Counted from the stretch's first letter, positions 11,414 to 23,526 are shown. The stretch: 64,000 nucleotides of DNA from Hyaloraphidium curvatum (GCA_025558095.1 JAIVFI010000004.1:620001-684000); one strand, 5' to 3'. A program made the numbers and translations. Notes: generated from the sequence alone by a model not told the origin.

Positions 11414-12273
11414 ATGTCGCTGCTCTACAACCTCGTGGGGCTCAGCACCGGCCATCTGCCCTCCGGAAGCTGACCTCCATTCGAGGTCTTCACGATTCTG
11501 ATAGGGGAATGCTCGGTCTTAACGGTGTTCCTACTCCCACTGCCGCTCTCCATGAGGAAGAACGCGCTGAAGTTCCTCAGCACGAACCCGCTCGTACAGC
11601 AAGTGCTGTACATGGTCCGGATTTCATTCATCGGGGTCGGACTCTTGATGCTTGACGCGTGGCGGGTCGTCTACGCCGAGTCGGCGCACTCGGGGCACGA
11701 CGAGGACAGCATGGAGTCGATGGGGAAGAAGGCCAAGGCGGCGCACTACGCGCCGGGTTACGAACCCCACGCCCGGCTCTGGCGCGCTCAGCGTAACCTC
11801 TGTATGGACCCTCGTCGCTTTTGTTCGGCAGCACCTTGGATGTTCTAACCACCTACTTATGGTCAGATCTGACGGGTTTTACCTTATTCCTTGGAATCGT
11901 GCTCTACCGCTTCTTCGGAACGCTTCTTGAGCTCCAGCAGCACGAGGACAAGGCAGCGGCGGTCAAGAAGCAGGCCGAAGGGGCGCGGAAGGAGTACGAG
12001 TGGGTGATCCTTTGATCCAGGATTGCTGCAGCTCATCGCGGTGACCGTGCCCGCAGCCGAATGCTGGACGAGGTCAAGAAGAAGGATGACAAGATCCGCG
12101 AGATGCTTGAGAAGGAGGAGACGCTGGTCGCCCAGAACAAAACCTTCAAGGCGGACTTTGAGGCGATGAAGCGGCAGTCGGAGAACCTGTCCAAAGCTTA
12201 CGACGACCTGAGCACCCTGCACAACGAGCTGGAGAAGAAAACGAGGGGGAGCGGTGGCGGGAAGGCGGACTAG
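11414..12273 (+). CDS. BAP31 / Yet-family ER membrane protein
   Basis: Model join(11414..11434,11486..11801,11867..11993,12057..12273), 226 residues. BAP31 proteins sit in the ER membrane and help sort and export membrane cargo. Three hydrophobic helices lie in the first half (about 3-20, 42-62 and 106-124); the join across 11802-11866 rebuilds the family motif QRNLYLTGFTLFL. The second half is a coiled coil, charged and rich in Lys/Glu (KKKDDKIREMLEKEE). The last intron uses GTACGA at 11994 and was chosen because it alone keeps phase. No C-terminal KKXX retrieval signal is present; the end is GSGGGKAD. The first coding exon is 21 bp. Confidence 0.9.
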
Positions 12274-12491
12274 AGGCGCCGGGCAGATTGTCTTGAGCTC
12301 AGAACCTGATCATCAATGCATGCTGCTGTAGAGACCGTCCACTGTTTCGATGGTCTTCTGATGAATGCGGAGAAACAGCCAGGAACAGGGGAGGAGTATA
12401 CTAGGCGAGGGCTTGGCGACCAGGCGGCCCGAATCAGCGACCTGCTCACGAAACTCCGTCGACCGACTTCTTCGCCCCTCCTACCCTCATT

Positions 12492-13701
12492 ATGGAGGAG
12501 CCGCATTATCCTGACCCTGTTCGAGGCATCCGCGCCTGCGGGCACACCCACCCGTCGCCGACCGAGGCTCCCCATGAGGCCGTGTCCCCCGCATCGCCGA
12601 CCGAGGCCGAGGGTGCCCCTGATGCCATGTCGTCCACGTCGGACCCGACGTTCGACCTGCCCATTTCCTACAGAAACACATTGCTCGGCGTCCCAGTGAC
12701 CGCCGCGACCTTGGTCGGGGAGCTCAAGGCGATGATCTCGGATCTGACGGACATCCCGCCGTCGGCGCAGAAGCTGTCCCACAAGGGCAAGCTCCTCGGT
12801 GCCGACAAAGACGGCGCCACGTTGCGCGAGGCCTTTGCTTTCGCTGGCGACGAACCGAAGCCGCTTCCCAAGCTGCTTCTGGTCGGGACGACGGCCAGGT
12901 CCATCGAGGAGATCCAGCGGGAATCGGCGCGGATCCTAAACACTTTGGCGAACCGGAAGAAGTACTTGGCAACGGCTTCGATGGCTTCTCGACCCGTGAG
13001 GACGCTCGGGGATGATCCGGAGGCGCAGTACACATTCCTGTCGACTTCAATCCTTCCTTCGCCGCCATACCCCAATCCCGGAGGTGCGCTGGCCATTCTC
13101 GACCGAATCAGGGACGATCCCGGCATCCGGCACATTATGCGAGAGCACAAGTTCACCATCGGACTGCTGAGCGAGCTCTCGCCGTTCGAGCGCACCATCC
13201 TGGGTTTCAACAAGAACAAGGGCCAGGAGATCTCCTTGCGCCTTCGTACGGACAACTTGGAAGGCTTCCGGTCTTACGGTGCCATTCGGCGCGTGTTGAT
13301 CCATGAGCTCACACACTGCGTTTGGAGGTAAGAGCCCAATGGCACGGGATTCATTTGCGACGATTAACGCAACGTTTGAAAGCGAACACGATAATAGGTT
13401 CAACGAGCTGAATTCGCAGCTGACGAAGGAGCTGATGGCTTTCGAGCGTCGGATGAAGCAGGATGGTCGCACGTTGGGTGCGATCGAGTACCATTACGAG
13501 CCCGAAGACGAGGGCGGGGAAAAGGAAGCGATCGACTCGCATGGGTACGAGGGTCAGGCAGCTGTGGAACTGAAGGCCGAGGCGGGCGGACTGAGGGCCG
13601 AGGAATGGAGAGAACGGGAGCGGAACTGGGACCGCCGGGAGGTTTTGCGGCTGGCGACGGAGCAGCGCCTCAAGAAACCGTCACAAGGTGGAGGATCGTG
13701 A
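12492..13701 (+). CDS. Ubiquitin-like / WLM-domain metalloprotease
   Basis: Model join(12492..13327,13383..13701), 384 residues, or 339 if translation starts at 12627 (MSSTSDPTFDLP). A ubiquitin-like fold covers about residues 50-130 (SYRNTLLGVPV ... KLLGADKDGATLREA). A WLM (Wss1-like metalloprotease) domain follows, with the zinc-site motif LIHELTHC; the 55-bp intron at 13328-13382 lies just after it, and the join gives CVWSEHDNRFNELN, the expected second part of the site. Wss1 and SPRTN proteases cut DNA-protein crosslinks and act with SUMO/ubiquitin and Cdc48. The N-terminal ubiquitin-like fusion is seen in some plant and fungal WLM proteins. Proteolytic activity is inferred. Confidence 0.88.
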
Positions 13702-13957
13702 TAGCGAATGTTAGGTCTTTCGCGACGACATCGATCTCCCCGATCTGCCCGATCTCGTCCTGCGTCCGTCGAGCCGGGAGAGGGAGGTGATGCGAGAACC
13801 CAAAACAATAAATCAGAAGCTTCCCAACATGCTCTACTGAAGCCGCCTCCCGACTGCGCACGGCCGAGCGTTGTTTGGAGAAGCTGAAATGAGTTACGAA
13901 CTCGCCATCGAATCATCTTCATAGCGGGAGCTCGTTGAGGACGCGGGTGGTGAAGCA
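13702..13957. other. Intergenic region before MSN5
   Basis: 256 bp between two genes on the same strand, so it holds the 3' end of the WLM gene and the MSN5 promoter. An AATAAA occurs near 13807, a possible polyadenylation signal. Nothing else recognised. Confidence 0.35.
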
Positions 13958-16900
13958 ATGGACGCGCAAGGTGCGTCGCCTCTTCCCCATGCGGGTTCAC
14001 CGTTTCGGCGACAGAGCGACTAACGCGACGTCGATTCCGCTGCTTTTGAACTGCTCTGCCGGTGATCAGCGCTGGCGAAGGTGCAGGAGGCGCTCGAGCT
14101 CATCTTCAACCCAAGGACACCGAACGACCAGCGTGTCGCCGCACAGAAGGTACGCAACCGCCGCGCTAAAGGAGCTGCATCATATGTTGATGACGCACGT
14201 GCTTCGATGGCATTCAGTTCACCGAGGAGTTCAAGGCGCAGCCATCGGGACCTCTGTTCGGCTACCACCTGGCCCACAGGAACGGCGGCCAAAGCGAGAA
14301 TGTCCGCCACTTTGGGCTCGGCTGCATCGAGTATGCCATTCGCTTCAGGTGGACCGAGTACGGGACCGATGAGAGGACGAAGCTGCGGGATCTGGTTGCG
14401 GACCTCCTCCGGACTGTGGGATCCGGAAAGCACGACTGGCGACCACATCCTGAGCCTTGTTTCCCGCAGGGAACGGATGCACTTGTTTACCAGAAGAAGT
14501 TCCTCAAGGAGAAGCTCGCGACGATCGTCGTCGAGATCGCCAAGAGGATGTGGCCTCTGGAGTGGACGGACTTTGAGACCCTGCTCCAGGAGCTCTATGC
14601 CAGCGGGGTAAGGCGTCTCCGACTGGACGGAGGTCGGCGATTTGCTCACATTGTTCGCCCTTCTAGCCTGGTGGACAAGATCTCGTCCTCTCCATCTTGA
14701 GGTCGTTGGGCGAGGACATTTACGTCTTCGACAACGTCGTGCCGGGCCAGCGAAAGAAGGACCTTTCCACCGCGATCACCGCAGTCACCGTGAGCCGTCG
14801 GATCGTGGATGAAGTGGTGGCGAAGCCGGACAACGCCGCGCTGCTTCAGTCCATTGGACTCGGTCCTGCGAACGACGGCTGGCTTGCCAAATGGACACTG
14901 GGGATGGTCGCGCTCCAGGCCGAGTACGAGTCTGCGGTCCGGGGCGGAGACAAAGGGAGGGCAGAAGCGGCGGAAAGGTTGGCATCGTCGATGATCCAGA
15001 CCATCGCAGTGACATTCGAATGGGTGCTTTTGAGGTGAGATCTCCGGCGTGTCTTTCCGGACGCGTATCTCATAGCCGATCCCACGGCAGGGCCATAATC
15101 GAATGCCAGACGGTGCTCCGCATGTTCGACGCCCTCCTTTCCGGGAGCATGAAGATACGGACCGCTGCGGCAGAGGCTCTCGTCGTCCTCTTTTCTCGCA
15201 ACCTGCACCAAACGGACGACAATCGCCAGGCCTGCATTCTGGATCCGATGTTCGACGCCGGGGGTTTCGAGAAGATGTTGCAGGCGTGGGCGACGGCCCA
15301 TGGTGCCGGACACCAGGGCCTCGCCGCCGTCGGAAACGTCGAGATGACGAAGCTCGTGGACGACGAGGCCGACTATCAGCTCGCACAACGAATTGTGCAG
15401 GCTTTTGCGGCTCTTGGCGAGACGCACATCTGCTTCAGAAAGCGGGCAAAGAGCATCCCCAACGGGTTCGACAAGTACATCCAGTTCATGCTTGTCGTGA
15501 GCCGGCATCCGTCGACCATCGTTTCTTCCATCGCGTGCCAGTTCTGGCTGGAAGCTCTGAAGCACGAGGTCGTGAAGGAGACTCCGGAGCTCGCGGCGGC
15601 GCTGCCGGCCCTCTTGGAGACCATTTTCGCGCGCCTCATGGTGCTTGATCACCCCGAGAGCGCCGATCCTCCGTATCGCCACTACAACGACATTGATTTC
15701 GATTCGCCGTCGGAGATGATGGTGTTCTTCGCCCAGTACAAGAACAAGCTGCTTGAGTGTGCTCGGATCATTGCCGCTCTCAAGCCTGTCGAAACGATCA
15801 CCTGGGCCGCGACTCGGATTCAGGTCCGCCTTGCGTCGAAGCCGGGCGCCGGGGACTTTCTCGTGCCGGATGCCCCGTGGCTGAAGGCCCTCGAGGCCGA
15901 CTCTCTGCTTTTCAGCAGCGTCGTTTCCGCGGTGCCGGATGGATTGCTGGATCAGGGGAAGGCTCAGGGACAGGACAATGCCGGTCACACCCAGATCGTT
16001 GCGGCGCTGGTGGCGGTGTTGCAGCAATTGGTCGCTTTCGATACCCAGGATCCCCTGATCGTGAGGCAGCAACTCCCCATGATTGTTTCTTGCGCGGAAG
16101 CAATGGCCGTGCAGTCGGATTTGTTGCTTCAGTCTCTCCAAAAGGTTCGTTCTACTTCGGTTTGGGCCTTATCTGTTCTAAACTTTTCTGCCGCAGCTCT
16201 TTACGTTCACCACCTTTCGCATGCCGGGCGAAGATCCAGAATTGGCGCAGAGGCCCGAGTCGAAGGAGCTCCGCTACAGGGCTCTGTCCTCCTTGGTCAA
16301 GCTTGCCATTGCGATCCCCAATGTTCTGATTGTGAGTTGCTCGTGCGTGGCTGCCTCGTCCTAGGTTGTTGACCGGTCACGCCAGCAACTGTATCAGGAC
16401 ATCGCCGCCTCGATCAAGAATCTCGTGGACCAGAACCTGCTTCGCGAAGGCGAAAAGACTTTCCTCATGGAGTTTGCTGTGTGCATCGTCTTCAACGCTG
16501 CAGTGCCCCCCGAGAGCAAGATCCCGCACATCCATGCCATCATGGAGCCTTACGTCTCCGAGTTCTCGAGCAACGTGCTGGCCAACGGTCCTTTGCTGGG
16601 TGCACCGTCCTTCCTCGAGTTTATCGGGATAGGTGGAATGGCGCAGGCGCTTGCCCAAGCAGGATCGTTCCAGACCAGCGTTCCGTTGCTGGGTCCGGCG
16701 ATTGCGAAGCGGGCCATGGACGAGCGGCAGAACAGGGCTCGCCTCTACGCCTTGGTCAACACGTTCACGAGTTTCCTGCGGCGCACCGTCGACGTCAGGG
16801 GGAAGGCCAAGTCCGATGCCAAACTGACGGATCTCGTGTGGAATCCCTACATTCCTCGGATAGTGCCCAACCTTTTCAGGGCGATCAAAGTCGTTCACGA

Positions 16901-18400
16901 TGCCTGGGATCCTCAACACTGGCAAGGGCTGCCGGTCGAACTGCAGTACGTTTTGCGGATGGGTCTGTTGGAGAAGAAGCAAGCCATGGGCGGGTCCTCT
17001 TTTGCCCCGCCGTTGGACGACTTCGCGGATGAGTCGCTTGCCAAGCACCTGGACAACATACGATCCTGGCTGGTTGCGTACCGTGAATCGAGGTGGGCGG
17101 TCCTCACCGTCCTGTCGGGCCTTGCGTGACCAGTGTCTCCAGCTACGCTTCTCTCGGTCTTTTGACATACCTCGGCGAGTTCTTCTCCGTGCCGGATCTC
17201 TCGCAGATGATTCTGCAGGGCTTGTTTGGTTCGGCCGAAGTCATGGAAAACCGGCACTGGAAGAGCCTCATCGGATCGGCAATGAGACCGATGATCAGCA
17301 ACTGCCCGCCGCAGTTCCTCATGAAAGTCTTGGGACCCATTTTGCCGGCATTCTTCACCTTCCTGTCCAACAAGCTGGAACTGGAGTGGAAGGCTCGGAT
17401 GGAAAAGGGGACGCTCGTCGATGAACAGGAGATCGAGGCACGGACTATGGACGGCGACGGGAGCGGTGCCGGCAGCGACTTCATCGAAGTCGAGGACATG
17501 TCGGAGGAGATCATCAACGAGAAAGTCCTGCGCCTCCTGACGAGGGCGTACAGCGACCTCATGGTCAGCATCTTCGCTCCCGCACCACCGGCACCGCGCG
17601 ACGGTCGAGAAGCGGGCCGGGACAAGACTCGTGAGTTTGTGACGGACACTCCCGTGGCTCCTCTTACGCCTTGCTTCCCTAAGCCGACGGCAAGCGCGTG
17701 CCGAAGGTGTCCAACCCGATCGACGACTTCCTGAACAAGGAGTTGGTGCAATTCCTTATCACAAACATGGTAAGGCCCGCTGCTTGATCGATTTCTGCCT
17801 CCCTGACTTCCTCCTTGTTAGCCCATCGCGCAGCCTCTTCTCCTGTCGCTGTCAAACATGGTGCACTATCCCGATCTGCTCTCCGCGAGGCGAACCCTCG
17901 GCATCTCCTCCCGCTTGATACCCCTTCTCGTCAAGCAAGGCCCCTCGTACCACGAGTACGTTGCCAAAGAGCTCCTGGTCTCCGCGCTCAAGGCCTTGCA
18001 CGATCCATACCACACGGAGGCTCACGGAGAGATCATAACCCTCATCACCGAGATCTACATGGCGCTCCGTCCCCTCACGACGCTCCCGCTCGAGACTTTC
18101 TCGCAGCTGCCGGACGTTGACGCCAGCAAGATTCAGCAGTTCGAATCGGAGCTGGGTCAAAAGACCCAAGCAAAGGACCAGCAGGCCGTGGTCCGAGCTT
18201 TTCTTGCAAACTTTGCCGGAGTGGCTGTCTCGCAGCTCTTTGGCACCAAAAGCTCCTTTGCCCTTGCGAACGTCAAGAAGTCCGTTTTCCGGACCCTTGC
18301 TGATCGCGGCAACACCCATCGCAACGATCTGCTGAGCAAGGACTCCTCCGACGGGGAGGAGAATGGGGGACACGGAGCGTTGAATGGCCTCTTCGGTTGA
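13958..18400 (+). CDS. MSN5: Exportin-5 / Msn5 karyopherin
   Basis: Eleven exons: 13958-13970, 14070-14149, 14218-14415, 14470-14607, 14667-15034, 15091-16144, 16197-16331, 16386-17092, 17143-17630, 17684-17769, 17822-18400; 1281 residues, in phase throughout. Exportin-5 family members carry phosphorylated proteins (fungi) or small RNAs (animals) out of the nucleus with Ran-GTP. The importin-beta-like N-terminus (FTEEFKAQPSGPLFGYHL) and the exportin core with EIAKRMWPLEWTDFETLL identify the family; the rest is HEAT-type helical repeats. Human XPO5 has 1204 residues. The first exon is only 13 bp and follows a 99-bp intron, the longest in the gene. At 16332 I used acceptor 16385 (54 bp) rather than 16364 (33 bp). 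Confidence 0.93.
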
Positions 18401-18575
18401 ACAGGCAACGAACCAAAATGAACTCATGCATGGAACCTGAGTCTGATGACGTGCGCAACGAAATGTAAAGCCCAGCTGATTCTCATACCCTTCGGCAAAA
18501 CGCGTGGACTTGTAGCAAAGGAGATTGAAAGAGATTTATGAAGGAACGGGTATAAGTTCGAATTCTGTTCGAAAA

Positions 18576-19767
18576 CTAAGAGCCCGTTGCTTGTCGTGCG
18601 GCCAATTTACGCGTGAGCTCGGACGCGAGGTTCCTCTGCTTTGCAGCCTCCTTCAACGAAACAGTGCTTCGCAAGTCGTTGACGATGTCTTTCGACTTGC
18701 CGAAGTATATGTCCTGCGCGCGCGGTCACTCAAGAGTCGTTAACTTGGGCCAAAAGACAACAAACCTGCAGGGAATTCCGCATACGCAGCTCCATGTCTT
18801 CGACCATTCTCCCGATATTCGCGACGTGCGCTGCGTTGACGGCGTCCTGCCCGGCACCGATAGCTTCCAGAGCCGACTCCTGCTCCACCTGACGCGTGAG
18901 CGAGCCTCCAAGGTTCAACTTGCCAAGCTTCTCCCGTTCGGTGTTGAGGTACAGGAGAACCGTGGAAGTCAGCTTGTACGTTGCAGATCGCGCCGCACCC
19001 TGCGGAACCTGGACCTCCACGACGTGGATCGAGTCCCAGGATCCCTTGAAGCCCGAACTGCCGGCGTCGTCCGCGGCTGTCGGCGCCGGCAGGTCAGCAA
19101 CCTCGAACGGATCGCAGACAACGTGGAGAAACGGACTCTTCTTGATCAGAATGACGGCGGCAAACCCGTCCTGGAGATCCCACATGTAGACAGACGAAAC
19201 TCCGCCTTCAAAGTACCTGCCCGCAAAGGGAGCGTCAACACCCGGCACAAGGGGTCGCCACGGCAAGCAGCGCACAATTCGCGGTACGTGTCGAACGCCG
19301 CGTTCGCCGCCACCTCCATCTTCCGCAGCTGCGCTGAAGGCTGGGTTCCGTCGGCCAGCGGAGGGTCGTACTCGTTGGACCACGGTGATCTGTCCGAGAA
19401 ACGCGACGCGCCCGCGCAGCGGCTCATCAGCACTACTGGTGGCTCCCACAATGCCTTGCTGTGGGATCCCGACCTGTACGAATCGCCGTCCCGGTTGTAG
19501 TCGCACAGCAGGTAGTCCCTCCCGGTCTTGGCGTCCTTTGCGACGCGGAGGGGCTGGTCCACGGCCGACAGGAGATCCTCCGCGAGCTCCGGCGCGAGAT
19601 CGATGAGCTTCTTCAGGTTCTTTTCGACGTCCTGGGGCGGCAGCCGCCGCATGAGGTCGAGCGCGCAATCGAGTGGGTCGGCTGCTCGGCACGTGCCCGT
19701 CCACGGACGGCAGCCAATCAGACGATAGTTGCACGCGTCAGACGCGTCAAGACATGCCTGCAGCCAT
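18576..19767 (-). CDS. CAP2: F-actin capping protein, beta subunit
   Basis: Complement join(18576..18713,18766..19076,19137..19216,19276..19389,19474..19681,19758..19767), 286 residues; yeast Cap2 is 287. With the alpha subunit it caps barbed ends of actin filaments. The sequence is highly characteristic: [94 protein letters not shown] and the terminal [15 protein letters not shown]. The 60-bp intron 19077-19136 is in frame if retained, but splicing it restores the normal spacing after VILIKK. The first exon is uncertain: ATG at 19767, 10 bp, followed by a GC-AG intron. The alpha subunit gene is not in this window. Confidence 0.93.
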
Positions 19768-19910
19768 CGTGGAGAGGACTAGGGCCGGGGTGGACGCGGA
19801 GTAAGACGCCCTAAAAAGCGCGATCGTCGTGTTGTCCGATCACGCGTCCCTCCATCAACCCGCGCGCGCCTCCATATCTGGGTTCGCGCCGCTAGGCGTC
19901 ATTTGACGCG

Positions 19911-21688
19911 ATGAGCGCGATGGACGCCACCGACGTGCTCATCAGCGTCGTTCTACCCCTGATCGGCGCGACCCTGCTCCCTACGCCCGGGGAACTGGCT
20001 CGCGTGGCGTGGTCCGCCATCGGCGCGGTCGGAGGGACGTGGCTCATCATCGGAGCGGGCTATGTGCTCGCCCAGATGAAGTGGATTTCGCCTCAGACCA
20101 ACAAGGAGCTCTCCAAGGTCACGCTCTACCTTTTTTCAGGCTGTTTGATGGTATTTAATCTTGGCGATGGCATGAGTCCCGAGCTCTTCCGCGAGGCCTG
20201 GCCGATACCAGTGTTCGTTGCTGTTTTCTACCTCATTACATGGACGCTTTCGTTCCTGGGCTGCTTCATGCTCGGAGTTCAGGAGCACCGACCCTGGGTC
20301 ACTGCCTCCATCAGTGGGTTCGAGCGGTTGGCAGACCAGAACCTGGCTAAGAGCGCCGCGCAGTGTTCGGCAACACCAACAACTGGCCCGTAGCAATCGT
20401 CTATGGTGAGACATGTGACCGGTTGGTTGCGGAGGAGCTGCATCGAGCTCATACTTGCCGTCGAACACAGCCCTGGTCTACGAAAGGAACAAGTATCTCG
20501 CGCTGCCAGGCAAGAAGGAGACCAAGACCGACATCCTGACTCGTGGCCTCTCGTACGTCTTCCTCTACGCCTTCGTCAGTAACCTCGTGCGGTGGTCGTA
20601 CGGCTACAACCTCCTCGCGAAACCCCCCGCCGGCTCCTCGGAGCCCACCTCCCCGCGCCGAGTGACCCTCAACGTCCCCGAGGACGACCGCTCGCCCCCC
20701 CGCCGCAAGTCCGTCGGCATGGGCACCGACGAGACTCCCTACGCGTACCAGCCGGACTCGGCGCCGTCGACGCCCCCGCGGCGGCCCTCCCACGGCGCCG
20801 CGGGCGGCGAGCCGTCAGAGAGGACGCCGCTGCTGTCGGGGGCGATGGTCGCGGAGCCGACGGACATGGAGGGCTACGTGCCGGAGGCGGGCGGGGATCG
20901 GGGACCCGCGGCGGCGGCGCCGGCCGCCCCGCGGAAGAGCTGGTTCGCGGAGATCGCGGAATCGCGGGCGTATCGCGTGGTGGCCGCGATCCTGGAGCCC
21001 TTTAGCAACCCACCGATGGTAGCGTCGATCGCGGGGGTTACGATCGGATTGGTGGCGCCGCTCAAGGGGCTCATTTTTGGCAACGACGCGCCCTTCAAGA
21101 GCCTGATCGGGATCCCGCTCCGCAAGTGGGTTCCCCCTTCCTCGATGCCCGCGCCTTCGCTGATTCCGCGGTGCCGGACGCAGCTGCGGCGAGGCCTCCG
21201 TGCCCCTCACCCTCGTCGGCCTCGGCGTCACCCTGCGCAAGACGCTTGCCAAGCAGTCGCAGCCGCACGGCCTACCGGCGCCGGGGGCGCCCGCCCGGCC
21301 GCGCCGCGTGGGGGTCGCGGTGGCGTGGATCTGCTTCGTGCGGCTGTTCCTCATGTGCCCGATCGGGATCGCGGCTGTGTACGCGGCGCGGGCGTGGGGG
21401 GTGCGGCTCGCCCAAGAGGACCCTTTGGTGGGTGGGCCGCCGTGGACGAGGCGCCCCGCTGACCGTGCCATGCGTCCCGCGCAGTTCGTCCTCGTCATGC
21501 TCATCCTCGGATCCAGCCCCACGGCTGTCAACCTGACGCAGATCGCCGCGGTCCACGGACACTACGAGGACGAGCTGAGCCTGACGCTGCTGTATGTCTA
21601 CGGGCTCACGCTGCCCGTGCAGACGCTGGCGTGCACGGGTTACCTGGTGCTGGTGTCGGACTACCTCAAGTTCGCGCGGCCGGCGTGA
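19911..21688 (+). CDS. PIN-like (auxin efflux carrier family) membrane transporter
   Basis: Model join(19911..20313,20364..20405,20471..21125,21184..21427,21485..21688), 515 residues. The membrane-transport (PF03547-like) family includes plant PINs and yeast ER-located Ecm3-type proteins. Two hydrophobic halves, each probably of four to five helices, flank a hydrophilic loop of about 150 residues rich in Pro, Ser and Arg (TSPRRVTLNVPEDDRSPPRR). Family-type motifs at exon joins support the model: IMFGNTNNWPVAIVY, RGLSYVFLYAF, CGEASVPLTLVGLGV and LGSSPTAVNLTQ. Exon 2 is only 42 bp. Substrate unknown; plant PINs carry auxin, fungal members are poorly defined. Its promoter (143 bp) is shared with the divergent capping-protein gene. 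Confidence 0.88.
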
Positions 21689-21792
21689 AGCAACGATGAA
21701 TCGAGTTTCGAATTGGAAATGACCAGAACCAACAGCAACGAATGAATGTACACGCATCTCTGTCGCGATAATGGGAATGGCAACGCAGCCGA

Positions 21793-22428
21793 TCAACGGA
21801 GCTTCGTGGCCTTTGCCTCGGCCTCCAGGACCCGGGCGACCTTCTCTGGCGACGGCTCCGGATCGGGTTCCGAGAGGAGGATGCTGCCCAGGATCGCGGG
21901 AAGCAGCAGAACGACCCAGATGCCCGCGAAGCTGCAGCGGGGCGTTTAGCAGGGCGTCGTCAAACTGCAAGGTGTCGCAGCTCACGCGAAGGCCTTAGCG
22001 TTGCCCCATGCCGAGTAGATTGGATCGAGGATGCTCTCCCCCGCGGGCGTCGCCGGCCAAGCCTTCCTGCGCGCGAGCTTCCGCGGCGTTGCGCGCTCGT
22101 AGTATGCATTCCGCGGCGCCATCGAGTACGACGGGGGCTTCGCAGCCGGCACGCCGATCGCGTCCGATTCGAGGTTCCGGAGAGCCTCGCGGTCCTTGCG
22201 GCGCGCCTCAGCCTCGAGCGCGTGGCGCCAGCTGGCGGGCGACGCCAATTGCGAGAGCCTCTCCGACTCAGGCACGCCGACGCCGACGTCCTCGAGCAGG
22301 AAGGCGCGCGAGCGGGGAGCGGGGCCGGTGCCGAAGCGGCGGGGGACACCCGCCGGCGTGCGGGCTGCGGGCGGACGCGGGGGCCGTGCAGCCAGGACGG
22401 CGGCGACCGCGTGTCGCAGCGCGGCCAT
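21793..22428 (-). CDS. One-TM protein, probably mitochondrial, unknown function
   Basis: Complement join(21793..21931,21986..22428), 193 residues. The N-terminus (MAALRHAVAAVLAARPPRPP) is Arg/Ala-rich without acidic residues, like a mitochondrial presequence. A basic central part contains SYSMAPRNAYYERATPRKL. One hydrophobic helix (GIWVVLLLPAILGSILL, about 150-166) precedes an acidic tail with LSEPDPEPSPEK. This layout fits an inner-membrane protein with a small soluble tail, such as a respiratory-complex accessory or assembly factor, but I recognise no family. The 54-bp intron lies just before the TM segment. It diverges from the SRP receptor gene with 107 bp between start codons. Confidence 0.72.
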
Positions 22429-22535
22429 TGTTTGTTTGCTGGAGGCGGGAGCGGGGGCGGACGCGGATCGGGGACGCGGGGCACGCCCCATCAGCGGGGC
22501 AAGGCCAGCGTGAACACCCGACGCGTCTCGCCACG

Positions 22536-23526
22536 ATGACCGCGACGGCGTATCTCGCGCTGCTCGTTGCGCTGCTCGTCGCCATCGCCGCGCTCGGTGG
22601 GCATCGCCGGCCCCGCCCCGCCCCCGCCGCGCCCCGCTGACGCCCCGCAGCCGCCGTGCTCACGCGGAGAAGACGGCCGGCGCGCGACGCGTTCCTCCTC
22701 GCCGGCCCGTCGGGCGGCGGCAAGACGACGCTCTTCGTCAAGGCACGTCGCTCCAACGAAACCGTCGCTCCTCCGCTGGCTGCTGACGCGTCGGCAGCTC
22801 CGCTACGGCAAGGCCGTTCCGTGCTACCCCTCGATCAAGGAGAACGAGGGCACCTTCCCGCCGCATTCGTCGGTGGGCTGTTCCCCCTGTGGGCCCTCTC
22901 CCGCCTCTGATTGCCCCCCCGGTGTGCCAGCCCGACGTGCGGCCGCTGCACGTCGTCGACCTCCCCGGCCACCCGCAGCTCCGCTTCCTCACCTCGCAGT
23001 TCCTCCCCATCGCCGCCGGCGTCGTCTTTGTCGTCGACTCGTCGTCCTTCTCCAAGTCAGTGAGGGAGACGGCCGAGGCGCTGTACGACGTGCTGGCGGA
23101 CCCGCGGATGCCGCGGAACCTGCTGGTCGCCTGCAACAAGCAGGACCTGTGGACGAGCTGGGGCTGGGAGAGGGTCAAGGAGGAGCTGGAGAAGGAGCTG
23201 TGGGTTCCCCTTCCGGCGCCATGCGGGCGCCATCCCCAGATCATCCTGACCGCGATCGGCCGCCTCGCCCCAACCTCCCTTTCTGAACCTTCCCCCCTCC
23301 CCTGCATAACAGAGACTCGCTGCGGGCGACGCGCACCGCCTCGGTCTCGACCCTCTCCCCCGAGGCCTCGAGCGAGTACCTGGGCGTGGAGGGCCAGCCG
23401 TTTGCGTTCGACCAGCTCGACTGCGCGGTCGAGTTCGCCGAGATCGCGGCGGCGTCGGCGGACAGGGAAGAGGAGGGGCTGGAAAAGGTCGTGGACTGGA
23501 TGGAGGGCGTGAGGGCGGGAAGATGA
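22536..23526 (+). CDS. SRP102: Signal recognition particle receptor, beta subunit
   Basis: Model join(22536..22596,22651..22742,22798..22872,22931..23199,23313..23526), 236 residues. It is the ER-membrane GTPase that anchors the alpha subunit and helps dock translating ribosomes. An N-terminal membrane anchor (MTATAYLALLVALLVAIAAL) is followed by the G1 loop GPSGGGKTTLF (38-48), switch-2 DLPGHPQLRF, VVFVVDSSSF and the G4 guanine motif CNKQDLW. The C-terminal EYLGVEGQPFAFDQL is typical. The intron 22743-22797 starts with GC (AAG|GCACGT); a GT six bases upstream would also keep phase but would drop the FVK of the family. The last intron is 113 bp. Confidence 0.93.

Noticed and set aside
16332-16364. 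A 33-bp intron in MSN5 with acceptor CTAG
   Set aside because: Far below the window's 48-bp minimum; acceptor 16385 gives a normal 54-bp intron in the same phase.
20471-21125. The Pro/Ser-rich loop of the PIN-like gene as a separate intron or gene
   Set aside because: The frame stays open and the flanking membrane halves need it as a linker, as in other members of the family.
22737-22797. A GT donor (GTCAAG) for the second SRP102 intron
   Set aside because: It keeps phase but removes the conserved FVK after the G1 loop; the GC donor at 22743 keeps it. The point is not fully settled.
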